64,000 nucleotides of DNA from Ottelia alismoides (lineage: Eukaryota > Streptophyta > Magnoliopsida > Alismatales > Hydrocharitaceae): contig JAZKJV010000093.1 of assembly GCA_037367405.1 (NCBI GenBank), positions 434,001 through 498,000 of the forward strand. The letters are read 5' to 3'. The notes under the pieces were generated by a model that was given only the letters and a program-made list of their open reading frames with translations, did no database searches and was not told the DNA's origin. Below are positions 45,357 to 57,839 of this stretch, piece after piece (position 1 is the stretch's first letter; the number at the start of each line of letters is the position of its first letter). The position numbers and the translations under genes are program-made.

Positions 45357-48242
45357 CTAGATGCAATGAAATAGAACACACCTTTCATCATGTGTAAAAC
45401 AGATTTCAAGTATATCAATAATCTCGCCATAGTATCCGTCAATTTCAGCATTGAGATCAGCCTTCACTATTACTCCTGAAAGTTGTGACGCTTTATTTTC
45501 ATCAATTGACTTCTTTTGAAATCTAAACCCGTTAACGATATAGCCAGAATGTGATATTATCAATGAGTATGAACTCCTGTGAATTATATCGAGATTTGAG
45601 CTCCACCGTTCATCTTTGGTAACTTTTAATATTTTAATTTTATCCCCGAACCATTTCAGAAAGTCTGATTTGTTAGTGGTTGTTGACTGAAACTCTTCGA
45701 AGAAAGAATCTACCTCGTCTACTTGCATCAAAATATAATAATGAATAAGATCTCTTTCAATGTCGGTGATACTACGACGGTTACTCTTTAGGATAGCTCA
45801 ACCATTCTGTTGAAACATCCAAAGTTTATTTGGATCTTCTGTCCACAACTCACCATCATTATTTCGTTCGAACCTATCGAATCTAATACTCTTTCCATCA
45901 CCCATATACATGTCACAAAATGTGATACATTCTTCACATAAATATCCCTCGGCAATACAACCTTCAGTGCAGCTTTGTTAAATATCATATTCTTTAATTT
46001 CCATAGATATCTTTCAATTAGATACATCATCGATACTGAACAGGACCACATATCCGGGCTTCGCTAGCAAGATGAATAATGAGATGAACCATTATATCAA
46101 AAAATGTATGTGGAAAGAGCTGCTCCAGCTTACATAAAGTTATAACTATATCTGTCTCTAGTCTGAACAATACTTCCGGGTCTAAAGTCTTCGAACACAA
46201 AGCCTTAAAAAACTGACTGACTTCAATTAGTGGCTGCAAAATATCTGGATGTACAACTCTTCTGATTGACAACGGAAAATGAACTTGCATAAGTACGTGA
46301 CAATCATGACTTTTTAATAACGATATCTTTTTTTCCGTCATATTTATGCATCTGCTAATTTGAGAGGAGAATCCATCAGATACTCTAACGGATTTAATAA
46401 AATCCAGTATCTCATCTTTGTCAGCATTGGATAAAGTATACACTGCTTGAGGAATTATTACTTTAGAATTGTCAGACTCACTCGGATGTAATTCGGATCG
46501 GATACCCAATTGTATTAGATCACGTCTGGCTCGCAAACTGTCTTTGGCAGTACTAGAGATATTCAAAATTGCAAGAATATTTTCCATAACATTCTTCTCT
46601 ATATGCATCACGTCCAAGTTATGACGGACCTGTAAAGTATGCCAGTAGGGCAGCTCCTGAAAGAATATACTTTGTTTTCGCCATCCACCTGTATTCTTCC
46701 TCTTTGTTAATCAGCCTAGAGAGAAGTTTCCCAAATTTTTTTGTTCCATCCACATTGTGCTTCCTGATCGGCGAGTCAAACTTAAACGACGTCCAAACGG
46801 TTGTCCATCGAACTTATAATTATTTTCACTTTTTAACCATCTATGACTGACCGGTAAGAAACGACGATATCCCAAATAACAATGTTTCATACTCGCATTT
46901 AGCCATGTCGAATGTGTTTTATCCATACAAATCGGACATGCGAGTTTACCTTTCGTACTCCATCCTGATAAATTGGCATATGCTGGAAAATCATTAATTG
47001 TCCACAATAAAGAAGCACGCATTGTAAATAATTCTTTCTTTACCGCATCATACGTACTAACTTCAGAATTCCACAGAATCTTTAGTTCGTCAATCAAAGG
47101 TTGCATATATGTATCTATCGCATTACCTGGCCCCTTAGGACCAGGTATCAATAACGACATCATCATAAAGGAAGATGTCATTGACATCCATGGTGGCAGA
47201 TTATATGTAACAAGTATCACAGGCCAAATAGAGTAACTCGTACTCATATTTCCGAATGGATTGAAGCCGTCAGAAGCAAGACCCAATCGTACGTTTCTTA
47301 CTTCTTCAGAAAACGATGGATACATTTCATCAAACTTGCTCCACTCCTCTGTATCTGATGGATGTCGCATAACACCGGTTACATCTTTCCTTTTGATATT
47401 ACTGTGCCATATCATCATTTTAGCTGTTCTTTCGTATGAATACAATCGATGTAATCGGGGAATCAAAGGAAAGAACCTTAAAATCTTCTCTGGTTTTTTC
47501 CTCTTCGAATCAGTATCATTATTCTTATATCTGCTACTTTTGCAGTCAGGACATTTATCTAAATTTGAGTAATCCTTCAATATAAAATGCAGTCATTCGG
47601 ACATGCGTCAATTTTCTCGTAGTTCAGTCCAAGTGCACGAAATCTAGACTTAGCATCCTTCCAGTCCTTTGGAAAGTTTTCTGGATTATTTAATAATGTC
47701 CTAATCAAAAGTAAGACATCTGTCATCGTAACCGCTGTACACCGATTCTTCACTTTTATCTTAAACATCTCCAGAAGAAAACGTAATCGAGACATTTTGA
47801 CTCCAGAGCATAACGGCTTCTCTGCATCTTGTATTTTTTCATGCAACGTATCCGGAAGCGAATCCATCATTTCATCGGTGTCATGTCCTCGAATGTTATC
47901 TATCATCTCAAATATAGCATCACGGTCTTGTATTTCTGAGACATCTCTTTCAGTATCACCGTGGACATTACTATTTTCTTCTAAATTAACTCCTTCACCA
48001 TGATATGTCCAATTCGTATAATGTAGCCAAAATCCATTTAATATCAAATGCTCGTAAACTGTGGCTCGATTTTGGGTCAAAGTATTTTTGCATCTTATGC
48101 AAGGACAATGTATCTTATCTCCTTCACCTCCTACAATATGATAGTGTGATTCATATCGAAAAGCCCAGTCTATGAATCCGATAACTCCTTTATTATACGT
48201 CCGATAGTCATCGAATCTTTTGTTCATCCAACTTTTATCCAT
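45357..48242 (-). pseudogene. CACTA TNP2-type transposase, frame-broken
   Basis: An ATG at 48242 opens MDKSWMNKRFDDYRTYNKGV with C-x2-C near CPCIRCKN, a transposase-associated domain. At 47577 the frame changes to DYSNLDKCPDCKSSRYKN and the Transposase_21 core: SDGFNPFGNMSTSYSIWPVI, GPKGPGNAIDTYMQPLIDEL and a CPICM motif. MDVMHIEKNVMENIL (46617) follows, then the DUF4218-like FPLSIRRVVHPDILQPLIEV and FFDIMVHLIIHLASEARICG, GPVQYR. Last is a DUF4216-like part (45731-45357). Frame changes near 47577, 46660, 46040 and 45760 may include intron borders, but at least some are lesions. The product would cut and join at the element ends. Confidence 0.8.
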
Positions 48243-48360
48243 TGCCTAAAGGTAAGATAAAAGTTAATTTCAAAAATGTTTGGTAATGTTCATAACAACA
48301 ACATGACATCATTATTAACTAGGGTAGTTAACAGGTTTTAAGTACAACCTAACTATTCTA

Positions 48361-48856
48361 CTAAATATCATGTGGCACACTTGACCTTCGATCTAGAGAG
48401 TCCGGTCTCGGTCTACCCCTCCTCCTCCCGACAAATCGGGTTCAGGAGCAGTGCTTGGCAGAACAGGCTGCGGCACATAGGATCGAAGGAAAATGAATCG
48501 GCTATACACAAATATTCTACTTAATTAACAAATATTCTACTAAATATCATGTGACACACTTGGCCTTCGATCCAGAGAGTCCGGTCTCGGTCTACCCCTC
48601 CTCCCGACAAATCGGGTTCAGGAGCAGCGCTTGGCAGGGCAGGCTGCGGCACGTAGGATCGAAGGAAAATGAATCGGCTATACACAAATATTCTACTTAA
48701 TTAACAAATATTCTACTAAATATCATGTGGCATACTTGGCCTTCGATCCAGAGAGTCCGGTCTCGGTCTACCCCTCCTCCTCCCAACAAATCGGGTTCAG
48801 GAGCAGCGCTTGGCAGGGCAGGCTGCGGCACGTAGGCTCGAAGGAAAATGAATCGG
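48361..48856. repeat. three tandem copies of a ~176-179-bp repeat at the CACTA right end
   Basis: Units start CTAAATATCATGTG at 48361, 48540 and 48716; the period is 179 then 176 bp (CTCCTC unit loss). Each has CCTTCGATC near its start and GATCGAAGG near its end, plus GAGAGTCCGGTCTCGG and GCTTGGCAG. The third is cut after AATCGG by the Gypsy LTR. The copies differ by few bases, so the array is fairly young. Confidence 0.9.
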
Positions 48857-51800
48857 TGATGAATCCGTGATTCATCGCCTTTATTCTTTCATTTTGGCTA
48901 AAATCCTTGGTAAAATACATGTAAATATCCACTAATTCCAATTAATTATCACTTTAACTATAAATATTAATATTATATATTTAACACTTATTTTCACCAA
49001 AATAAAAGAATAAAGAGAAAAAGGAAAATAAAAATAAAAAGAAGGTTGTATATGTAATATACAAACTGATCCTAACCCCGAGACCAGGTCAATATTGACC
49101 GGGTCGACAAAGAAATAAGTAGGGGGAGATAAGGATCATAACTTATAAAAATATTCAGAAAATAAAGACCAAAAATGTAATTTACCCATTTTTCATAATG
49201 TAAATACTTCACATATTTTATTTATCATCAAAACAACCTCAAATCAAAACACTCCTTTTGTAAAAAGTGTTCATAAAAATATGTAATATTTTATAAAAAT
49301 ATTAGAAAAATATTTTGACACAAAAATAAAATAACCGCAATGAATCGGAAAAGCCGTAAAAACCGACTTCCGAGGTTCATATCTATTTATAGAAAACTCC
49401 AAATTGACCAAACTCACTTTTAAAATCTGTTTTGTATATAATACTAATTATTAAAAATATCAGAAAAATAATCGGATAAAACTGGTGAGTTTCGGCTTTT
49501 TGGACCTGTTGTCTATTTGTACTATATGTATAATCTTCCGGAATTTTTAATTAAATAACCGCAAATCCGATTAACCTAATTCTTTTTCCTAAAATCATCT
49601 AAAATTGTATATAAAAATATAAAAATATAATAAAGCTAAAATACCGAAAGAATCCGGAGGCCCGAAGCCGCTACTTTTTTCGTCCGGGCCTCATAACTCG
49701 GCCGTATCAACTCCGAATTGAGCAAACTCAGTCCCTAAAATTATATTTTTCAATTATCTACGAAATGACACTAATTTCGCTAAAATCGGAGTTAACGCAA
49801 AAAACGCGGTTTTCGGGGGCCGTATTGGTATATTGTACAATAAACCGTAACTTATATTAGTATTTAATACATTAATCCTTTATTCTTATTTATAAATAAA
49901 TAATATTTCTTTTATTTATTTATTTATTTAAAATTTTATTTATTTAATTTATTAATTAATTACTTAATTACATACTTAACTATTTAATTAATACCTTAAT
50001 TATATACTGCATTACTTAATTAATTATTTAAATAATTTATTAATTTATTAATTATTTAATTATTTAATTTCGAAATTATTATTAATTAATTTAATTATTA
50101 ATTATGTAATTATATTAGTTTTTTTATTTCTTTTATTTCTCTCCCTTTCTTTTTCTCTCTCTTCTCTTTTATTTTTCTCTCTCTTACTTTCCCCTTCTTT
50201 TCTTCTTCTTCCCCCGTCTCTTCTTCCTCAAGCCAACCCACAACCGCCGGCCCCTTTTGCTCTCCAACCGTCCAACGGCCGGCCGTTGGCCGGCCGTTCG
50301 TCAACTACCTCCCGGTGTCCATATCCCCTGACGGTGACCGCACCCTCCACATCCTATAAATAGGGCCGATAACCTCCTTCGGGAACCCATCCGCCATTTG
50401 CAAACTTCTTCCCCTTGTGAGCTCCGGTTAGAGAGGTTAGAGAGGTGACAGCTCCGTCTTCCACCGTCGAGCGAGGTTGAGGTTGAAGTCCCGGCGAGAT
50501 CCGCAGTCGGTGTTGAAGCAGCCGCTCCGCCGCGCGCTCAGCCCCCGCGTCGCGCCGCGCGTTGAGGCAACCATCCGTGGAGCTCCGTCGAGCTCTGTCC
50601 CCAGGCGTAACCCGTCCATTTCCTGTATGCAATTCCAGGTTAGTTCCTTTTTATCCTTTTCTCTTCCATTCTCTTCTCAGACACGCCTCTCTCGTCTCTA
50701 TTCCTCTTTCTCATTTCCTTCTCTAATCATCTCACTTGATCCATTTTTGTATTTCGATTCCCATCCATATATCTCCATGTCACTTCTCAAACTTCCATTT
50801 CACGTTCCATGCAAACAATTCCACAATTCATCCTTCACATCTAGAAATTTTTCCGGTCGCATTTCCCCTTTTGCCATTTGGACCAAGTAAATCGTCTCTG
50901 GATGTTGGAGGAATTGCATATCCTGGCAGCAATTGAATCAGAGATCAGCTGGAGGAGGTTGAGCTTTATCTTCCTATGCACCATCAGAGTTCCTTCCTGA
51001 TCACTCATTTCTCTCTGCAATTTGGGCCGAGGATTCGACCTCGAACCATCCGCTTAGAGTCGACCATCAGAAGCATTACGGAAACACCGTCAGAGAAACA
51101 TAAAAAAAAAACAAATCCGTCGGTTATCGGAGCGGAAGGCTACGCCGTCCTTATCCGCGCATTGCCTCTATGAGCAGAGCTGAGAACAACCGCCACCGGT
51201 GATCATACACGAATGAGGAGCATCGACTGATTAGCAACTCCGTCGAGAGCGAAGCACAACCGCCAGCATCTATTAGGAGTTTCGATTCGGTCCTAATCAG
51301 ATCGCATATCCCTTACCGGAGATTCGAATCCATCGCTGCTGCTTTCGATCTTCGTCTCCGTCGATATCTGCACCGAACGACACCTGTGCTTTCCGCCTTC
51401 GCAGCCAAAGCCTGCACCGTCGTCCCTCGCAATCAAGGCTTCATCATCGACTGAGATCTGAAATCTCCACCGCTGCCATTGTCTGTTTAGATCTGATCGG
51501 AGGAACGATAGCTGCTCCACGTAGCGGAACCGGATCAAATCCACCGCTAAACGCTTAAGCGACGCACGTGCTCTGCATACAGTGAGATCACGTGCGCGTC
51601 ACGCGAAACGAAGGATAATTCGGCCAAATTACATATCCGTTCCACCGATCGAGCGTTGTGGGCACGTGATCAGTACGTGTGCTGTTGGAGATTTTTGGGC
51701 GAATTGCATCTTTATCCTCGACATTTCGACTCTTGACAAACAGGTCCCGCGGTTGGTGGAGGCACGAGAAGATCCCTGGTGCTTAATTCACGTGAAGTGC

Positions 51801-52734
51801 AAGTGGGGTTTGGAGACTTTGCACTATCTCCCGCATAGAGTTTGATAATTTCAAACAGGTCCAGGTGAAGATCACGAGGACGGCACATGCCATCTGAACT
51901 TTTTACGCAGATACACCTCAGATTTCCAGATTTTTACACCTATACCCTTGTTTTGTATATAACTACCTACACACCCCCATACATAATAACAAAATAAAAA
52001 AATATAAAAACAGCTCTAAAATCCTATAAAAAAATTACCTATATCATATTTTATCATATTTTGCATGTACAACCCAAAACAAAATAAAAATTAAATAATA
52101 AAATCAATAAAAAATATAAAACACACAAAAACTTCAAAATTTCATAACTAATTCATTAAAAATCCCCTCACAACGCACAACCTATCATTTTAAAGGGAAT
52201 TTCATCTACTTTCTACAGAAAATACAATAAAAAGATTTCGTCACTGTTTTCACTCTTAAAAATCCAAAATACGTCACAGTTTTCAATAAACATTTTGTTT
52301 TCTACATTAGAAGTTAACCAAAACCCATAAAAATCATAAAACCACCTAAAAATCCATAAAAACAGTAAAACCCATTAAAAACATAAAAATAACAAAATAA
52401 AAATTAAATAAAAAAATTAAAAATATTTTCTAATAATAAAAAAACATAAAATAATTAAAAATTACAAAAACAATATAAAATTCGTAAAAATCAAATAAAA
52501 ATTAGGAAACCCTTAGTCTAAGTTTTTCTATCGATTTCCCCTAGTTTAACAACAGTTTGCCTCTCTGAGTTCGGCACTCCCGTACGAATCACTATACACA
52601 TTTGTTTAGGAGTATAAATAAAAATCAAGAAAGATTAAGTCATCCTTAATCTTTTTCTGATAAAACTCACCTGGTCGACAACGACCGCGATACTTTTTCT
52701 CTGATTTCTTCGCAGGGATTCGAGAAGCTGATCA
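48857..52734 (+). repeat. lone Gypsy LTR, related to the Athila-like LTR
   Basis: It starts TGATGAATCCGTGATTCATC and ends GAAGCTGATCA, about 3.9 kb. The layout parallels 39284-42826: AT-rich start, GTAGGGGGAGATAAGGATCA (compare GAGGGAGATAGGGGCTCA), a promoter CCTATAAATAGGGCC (50354-50368) followed by CTTGTGAGCTCCGG, GC-rich middle, and a T-rich end with GACAACGACCGCG. No primer site follows and no polypurine tract precedes, which fits a solo LTR. The flanking bases (AATCGG and GGTGGT) do not form a duplication. Low-complexity AT tracts fill 49850-50110. Confidence 0.7.
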
Positions 52735-52751
52735 GGTGGTGTTTTTCTCTC

Positions 52752-53707
52752 ATTTTTAAATCACAAAATTTGATCGCAAATCAAAACCGTATCTCAAAAA
52801 TTTCGGAGATTCAAACCCGATCAAAAGTATATGTCATACTCATTTTGATCGTTATTTAGAGATGGTCAAAATGAGATATTGTGCATCGAAATCCGAGACT
52901 CGAGGCACGAGTACAGAGGACTTTGGTTTCCAAATAGAAGAGAGAATTTTGGTAAAAAAAATAATTATGACACCAGCAAGCTGACATCAGCTTGCTGATG
53001 TCATGGCTGATGTCATGTAGTGGGACACATGTTCTGTTTTCCCTACACATCGCCAAGCTCATTTGTGTAGGGGCTTCATCAGAAACCCTTGATTGACGAT
53101 CTTCGGAACTCGAATAGAAGGGTTTCTTGAAAACTACATGTCGAACTCCGGATTGATTGCGACTACGTCTTGCAGATTTTAGGGTTTTTGAAAATCCTAA
53201 TACTCTTCTCAAACTTTGAGCAATCGAAGAATAAATCTTCAAGAATACATATTCAAGAACGAAAAACCAAAACTGAATCTGCTTTGATAATTGACTCTCG
53301 AACAACTCATAAATATAAATCTTCAAGAATAAATCCTCGAGAATCGTACCTGCTCTAATACTATGTTAGAAAATGAGAATGCGAGAGCTTGATCATTGAT
53401 AAGAATAAGAATGATAAAGAACACCGAGATTTTTACGTGGAACCCTACTCCGTAAAGAGCGAGATGAAACACGGAAGAACGCCTCAAAGGGTTGATTTTT
53501 CTATTGAAGTTTCTCGTATGTTACAAGTGGTGCAGGGCTTCTTATATAGCCCCCACTGTCTCTCTAAGTCTCACAAATAGTAGATGTGGGGACTAAACCA
53601 CTGGATGTGGATCTAATTACCCATCTACATAAGTGGCACATATACTCAAGCATTAATTATAACATAGACAAACATAGATAAAGTATAAGAAATCCAAGTC
53701 TATAACA
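52752..53707 (-). mobile_element. minus-strand Copia 5' LTR plus leader (copy B)
   Basis: LTR 53364-53707 and leader 53363-52752, homologous to 18545-19509. The primer site reads TAGTATTAGAGCAGGTACG here, so it has mutated at several positions. No coding sequence. Confidence 0.75.
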
Positions 53708-53829
53708 TAGTCCACCTAACATTGCCATTCCATAAACCACATTGTCATTCCATAAACCAGATAGTCTACCCACCATTCACAATGTTGCAAAATTAATAAA
53801 ACTAAAAATAAGTTTTCAAGAAACCCTTC

Positions 53830-54855
53830 TATTTGAGTCAATGGTGTATACTTGTTCGGATAGTCACAATCTGTATAGGTTTTACGGGTACGGTCATTCT
53901 TGTTGTCTATGTTGATGATATGGTTGTCACGGGAGATAATGTAGACGGTATTCAGGAGAACAAGACCTTCCTCCAGAAGGTCTTTGTTATGAAAGACCTT
54001 GGCCAACTTATTTATTTTCTTAGGATCGATGTAGTACACACTACAGAGGGGCTCCATCTATCACAGAGGAAGTATTGCCTCGATATTCTGACTGATGTAG
54101 GACTACTTGGATGCAAGTCATCTAGCATCCTCCAAAAGTGTGAAAATATTCAGCATTTACTGATCCAGTTTTTGAGGATGCAATACGGTACAAAAGCTTA
54201 GTGGAAAAATTACTTTATCTCACTGTTACTAGGTCAGATATATCATATGTTGTGAGCAGAGCCAACCGACATATGTAGAAGCCTCTTTAGTCACTGGCAG
54301 ATGTTCTTTTGATATTTTGATATTTAAAGGAATCTCTCATACGTGGACTCTTCTATGGGTTGAATGAGCACACTAATATCTCCGCCTATACATATTATGA
54401 CTATGCTAGCTCACTTGTTGATTCACTACAGGATACACCATATTTGTTGGGGACAACCTTGTCATTTGGCGAAGCAAGAAGCAGATAGTGTCTCCAGATC
54501 CAGTGCGGAAGCAGGATATAGGGCAATGGCTCAGGACACATGTGAGATCACATGGCTTGTCTCTTTCCTAGCAGAATTTAGCATGCCAATCGCCACTCTT
54601 GTACCCTTATACTGTGAAACAAGTCTGCCACGTACATCGCCACCATTCCAGTTTTCCATGAGCGGATAAAACACATTGAAATTGATTGTCATTTCATTCG
54701 TGATGCAGTACGAGGAGGATAAATCAGTACTGCATACATCTCCACTGAACTTCAACTTACAGACATCCTCACAGAGGCTCTTCCAAGGAAGCGCCTCATG
54801 TACTTAGTATCCAAGTTGGGCATGATCGACATATATGCTCCAACTTGAGGGGGAG
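53830..54855 (+). pseudogene. Copia RT C-terminus and RNase H remnant (copy B)
   Basis: The frame 53833-54201 reads TGTVILVVYVDDMVVTGDNV with the YVDD pair, then KTFLQKVFVMKDLGQLIYFL and SQRKYCLDILTDVGLLGCKS. Further frames show KLLYLTVTRSDISY, RNase H remains with SRSSAEAGYRAMAQDTCEIT, and an end MIDIYAP. A purine tract TTGAGGGGGAG (54845-54855) precedes the LTR. It is better preserved than copy A but still broken. Confidence 0.75.
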
Positions 54856-55017
54856 TGCTAGAGTTATTATATTTACATTTATGTTCGTAATCCTTCGGGT
54901 TTCGTAACCCTTTCGGGGTATTTATGTATTTTTCATCTTGTACTCTCTAGGGTTTCTCTTTATATAAGAGACCCTATCCCTTTGGAATAAACATCTCATT
55001 CGTTTCTCTTCTCCACA
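54856..55017 (+). repeat. Copia 3' LTR (copy B)
   Basis: TGCTAGAGTTATTATATTT to TCTTCTCCACA, the partner of 20642-20806 in the duplicated block. TTTATATAAGAGACCC is TATA-like. Confidence 0.75.
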
Positions 55018-55077
55018 TGTATGAAATTGACAAGTCATAGAATGAAGGTCTGTACCAACAAGATGAGACAAGTTTCC

Positions 55078-56215
55078 ACAATATCATAACACCCATTTTG
55101 TTTTATACATGGCCGGTCTACAACTGAGGGTATACACCTTCTCAAAGGTTTGATGGAAGTCATTGGAATAAGAAAGAAGGCATTGATATCATATTCATTT
55201 GATTTGGAGAAGGTCTATGACACTGTCTAGAGAAATTATGTGAAAATTCTAAAGAAAAGTGGGGTTCCTATTTTGTAAATCAACATAAGAAAGACATATA
55301 TGGCAAATTAACAACTTTTGTGAGGATTCCTACTAGGATGTTAGGTCACTTCTTATACAAGTAATAGTTTGCACCAAGGATCGAACATGAGTCCTTTCTC
55401 CTTTCTTTTTACCTTGGGTATGGATGATATAACATACAAGGGAAGGCACCTTGGTGGTGGTCCATATTTGCTAATGACATTGCTTTGTTAGTAGACAATA
55501 AAATGGATGGAGTCAACGGGAAGCTTGAGCTTCGGAGAGAGGCTTTGAAGTGTGAGAGATCCCAACTAAGTACTACCAGACCAAGTATATGGAATGTAAG
55601 TTCAATGACAATGAAGTTAAAGATATGATAAAGGTGCACGCTCATAACACATTTTATTCCGAAGGACGCATTCAAAAATTTAGGGTCGATCTTTCAAAGG
55701 GATGGAAGACTTGATGGAGATTTTACCCATCGAATTGATGCATGTTGGATGAGAGAAACTAAAAAGATACATTTGAAGCTCAAAAGGAATTACTATAAAG
55801 TTGCAGTGAGACCTGCAATGCTTTATGATAGTGAGGGTTGGGTAGTTAATTATAAACATATGTATAGAATGTCTGTAGCTGGCATGTGAAGATGTTTCGA
55901 TGGATGCGGCCACACATAGGACTATATTCAAAATGAAAGTATCCAACAAAGGTTGGTGTGCGACCATGTAAAGATAAAATAAAAGGAATTTGGCCAAGGT
56001 GGTTTGGACTAGAGGAAAGAAGACCTTCTAGTGCTCCAGCTACAAGGCGTTGGAACTTAGAGGAACCTTGTAAGAGGGGTCGGGGAAGACCTAAATTGTT
56101 GGACGAAGACTATTAAGAAAGATATAGCTTTGTTGAATTTAAGCCTGGATATGACCCAAATCCGATCTGTTTGAAAGCAAACCATGTAGCCAGGCTTGGT
56201 TATTATCATGCAGCC
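55078..56215 (+). pseudogene. RTE-type LINE, 5'-truncated reverse transcriptase (copy B)
   Basis: Homologous to 23579-24700. FIHGRSTTEGIHL-like start, SYSFDLEKVYDTV, LHQGS-like, SPFLFTLGMDDIT, then a catalytic box reading FANDIALLVDNKMDGVNGKL. Later blocks include the RIDACWMRE segment, VAVRPAMLYDSEGWVV and KRGRGRPKLL followed by TKTIKKDIALLNLSLDM. Stops and frame changes are many. As in copy A, the first Asp of ADD is Asn. Confidence 0.75.
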
Positions 56216-56249
56216 GTATTAAATAGAAGTGCTATTTAGTCGTTTACCA

Positions 56250-57600
56250 TGAGCAGATAACATTTTCCTTTCGATGTAACTGAGCCACTCTGAATTTTGC
56301 CTCTACTGCAATACTTGATGCCTCCATCTCTGTCCCGTGATACTTAGACAACATATCTGGTGACATCCCAGCAATGGCAGACTATTTCCAGATAAAATTA
56401 TAAGAAAAAGGGTTCAAATGAAGCCTTCATTTCCTTTCCCGGATAATATATTGCCGATGATTGATCTTGTGCTTTGTAGGGATCGGATCTGCCATCTTTT
56501 TTAAGACCATTTGTGCTCAGGTAAGATGTCGCCATGAATTAATGCTTGCTGTCTATTTTGGTACAGTCCGTAAGTGAAATTTCACATTACTGTTAATTTT
56601 GTTTACTGGTATCTGAGGTTTCTAAACTGCTCCTTGCATCTGTCTAGGTAATATAATGTTCATTTCCCAATAATCTGCTGATAAATCCATTTTCCTTGCA
56701 TAGTACCAGCAGACTATAGACGACATTTACTGCACTTTCTTATAAGCTGCCGTATGCAGTTCTTTCAAGTTTAAATGCTCTGGAAAACCGCTAACCTAAA
56801 GATGGATTATGGTTGGCACTTTGTAGGATCTTTATTATGCTAAATGCCAATAAATCATACTTAGATAGCAAGCACAGTCACCAACTTTGGCTTTCTTATG
56901 TATAGTCAATTCCTTTATTTCAGATATTTTTGTCATCCCTATCTTCCCAAGTCTTAAGTATGTCTGATAACCACAACCCCGACAATCACACGACTCGTCC
57001 TCGTTACAACATTCAAGCTGTCAGCAGTTAAGGTGTCGCATCACGTCGACATGTCCATATGAAGAGTCCTAGAACAGTGCTTTCAGTTCATCAACATGCT
57101 GTCTGTCTTGCAGGCGCTAGCGATCAGCTCTGCATTTATTGATGTCAGTGTCATCGGAGAGCAAGCATTCGATTGGCATCAACCGTGTTGGCGCTCGATT
57201 CGTCCCTTCATGAATCTAGTTCCTCGTAGTGTGGGGGGCTCTCATCGATCCAGAGGAGAAAGAACAGGTGGACAAGAAGACGGCAGGAGATGTATCGCAA
57301 ACGCAACGTGCAAATGGGAACAAGAGAGCATCCTCAGCTTGCTTCCCTGTCCCTACTACAGCCCATGTGAGCAAGTCCCCACAGAGCTCCAGCAAATTGC
57401 GGTCCTATGGGCTCAGCAACCACTCTTCTTCCGGTCCCCGACAAGTTGTTTTGAACGTTTGTGCTTTTCCACATCCTCCAGGGTCCCCGAATTCAGCTGC
57501 CTCTCTTAAAACTAAGGTACACGTTCACATCCCGCTCTTGTTCTCTTTCGTTTTGTCATATGGAGTACATGTATTTGCGCGTGCCGATTTTGTTCTCTAG
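56250..57600 (+). other. possible host-gene exons, unidentified product
   Basis: A 41-bp candidate exon (56480-56520) is flanked by TTTGTAG and GTAAGA. A second starts at 56924 after TTTATTTCAG; joined, they read ICAQIFLSSLSSQVLSMSDN and continue HNPDNHTTRPRYNIQAVSS to a TAA at 57029. Another candidate exon runs from about 57220 to 57516: IDPEEKEQVDKKTAGDVSQT, then Ser- and Pro-rich text ending NSAASLKTK at a donor AAG/GTACAC. A possible acceptor CTGTCTTGCAG is at 57104-57114. I do not recognise the protein and the frames do not all join, so it may be a pseudogene or chance. Confidence 0.3.
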
Positions 57601-57839
57601 CATTGAATTGGGGGACATGTGACCATATCCCCCGAGGCCTTTGGGCCCTGGGGGTGTTCGCGATGAGGGTGGGATCGGGTTGGAGATGCTGACAGGACAA
57701 GGCTAGGAACATTCCACTTTCATACTATGTCTTGTTCGGATAGTTTTGGGCAGGGGGTCACTGCAGGGGAGTGGGGACAGATTGGGATTAAGAGGCTGAC
57801 ATGACCTTGCGCCTAATGATTGTTTAAGTAGGATTATTT

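Larger units (their letters stand above)
42827..48856 (-). mobile_element. CACTA (En/Spm) transposon, both ends missing
   Basis: Two transposon genes are on the minus strand: a TNP2-type transposase (48242-45357) and a second gene of the Transposase_24/TNPA-like type (44957-43440). Both flanks have the subterminal repeats expected: five GGGACGGTT-AACCGTCCC palindromes on the left (42843-43132) and 3 long tandem repeats on the right (48361-48856). Neither CACTA terminal repeats nor a 3-bp duplication was found. The left side is abutted by the Athila LTR end, the right side by another Gypsy LTR. Confidence 0.85.
52752..56974 (+). repeat. duplicated composite block, copy B
   Basis: The second copy of 18545-25465, same order and direction. 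It lacks the 20.9-kb element. Left of it lies the lone Gypsy LTR; right of CCAC (56971-56974) the sequence continues as ACAACCCCGAC, where copy A meets the truncated Athila LTR. Confidence 0.9.

Noticed and set aside
48361..48856. CRISPR-like array
   Set aside because: Only three long direct units with no short repeat-spacer pattern, in a plant transposon.
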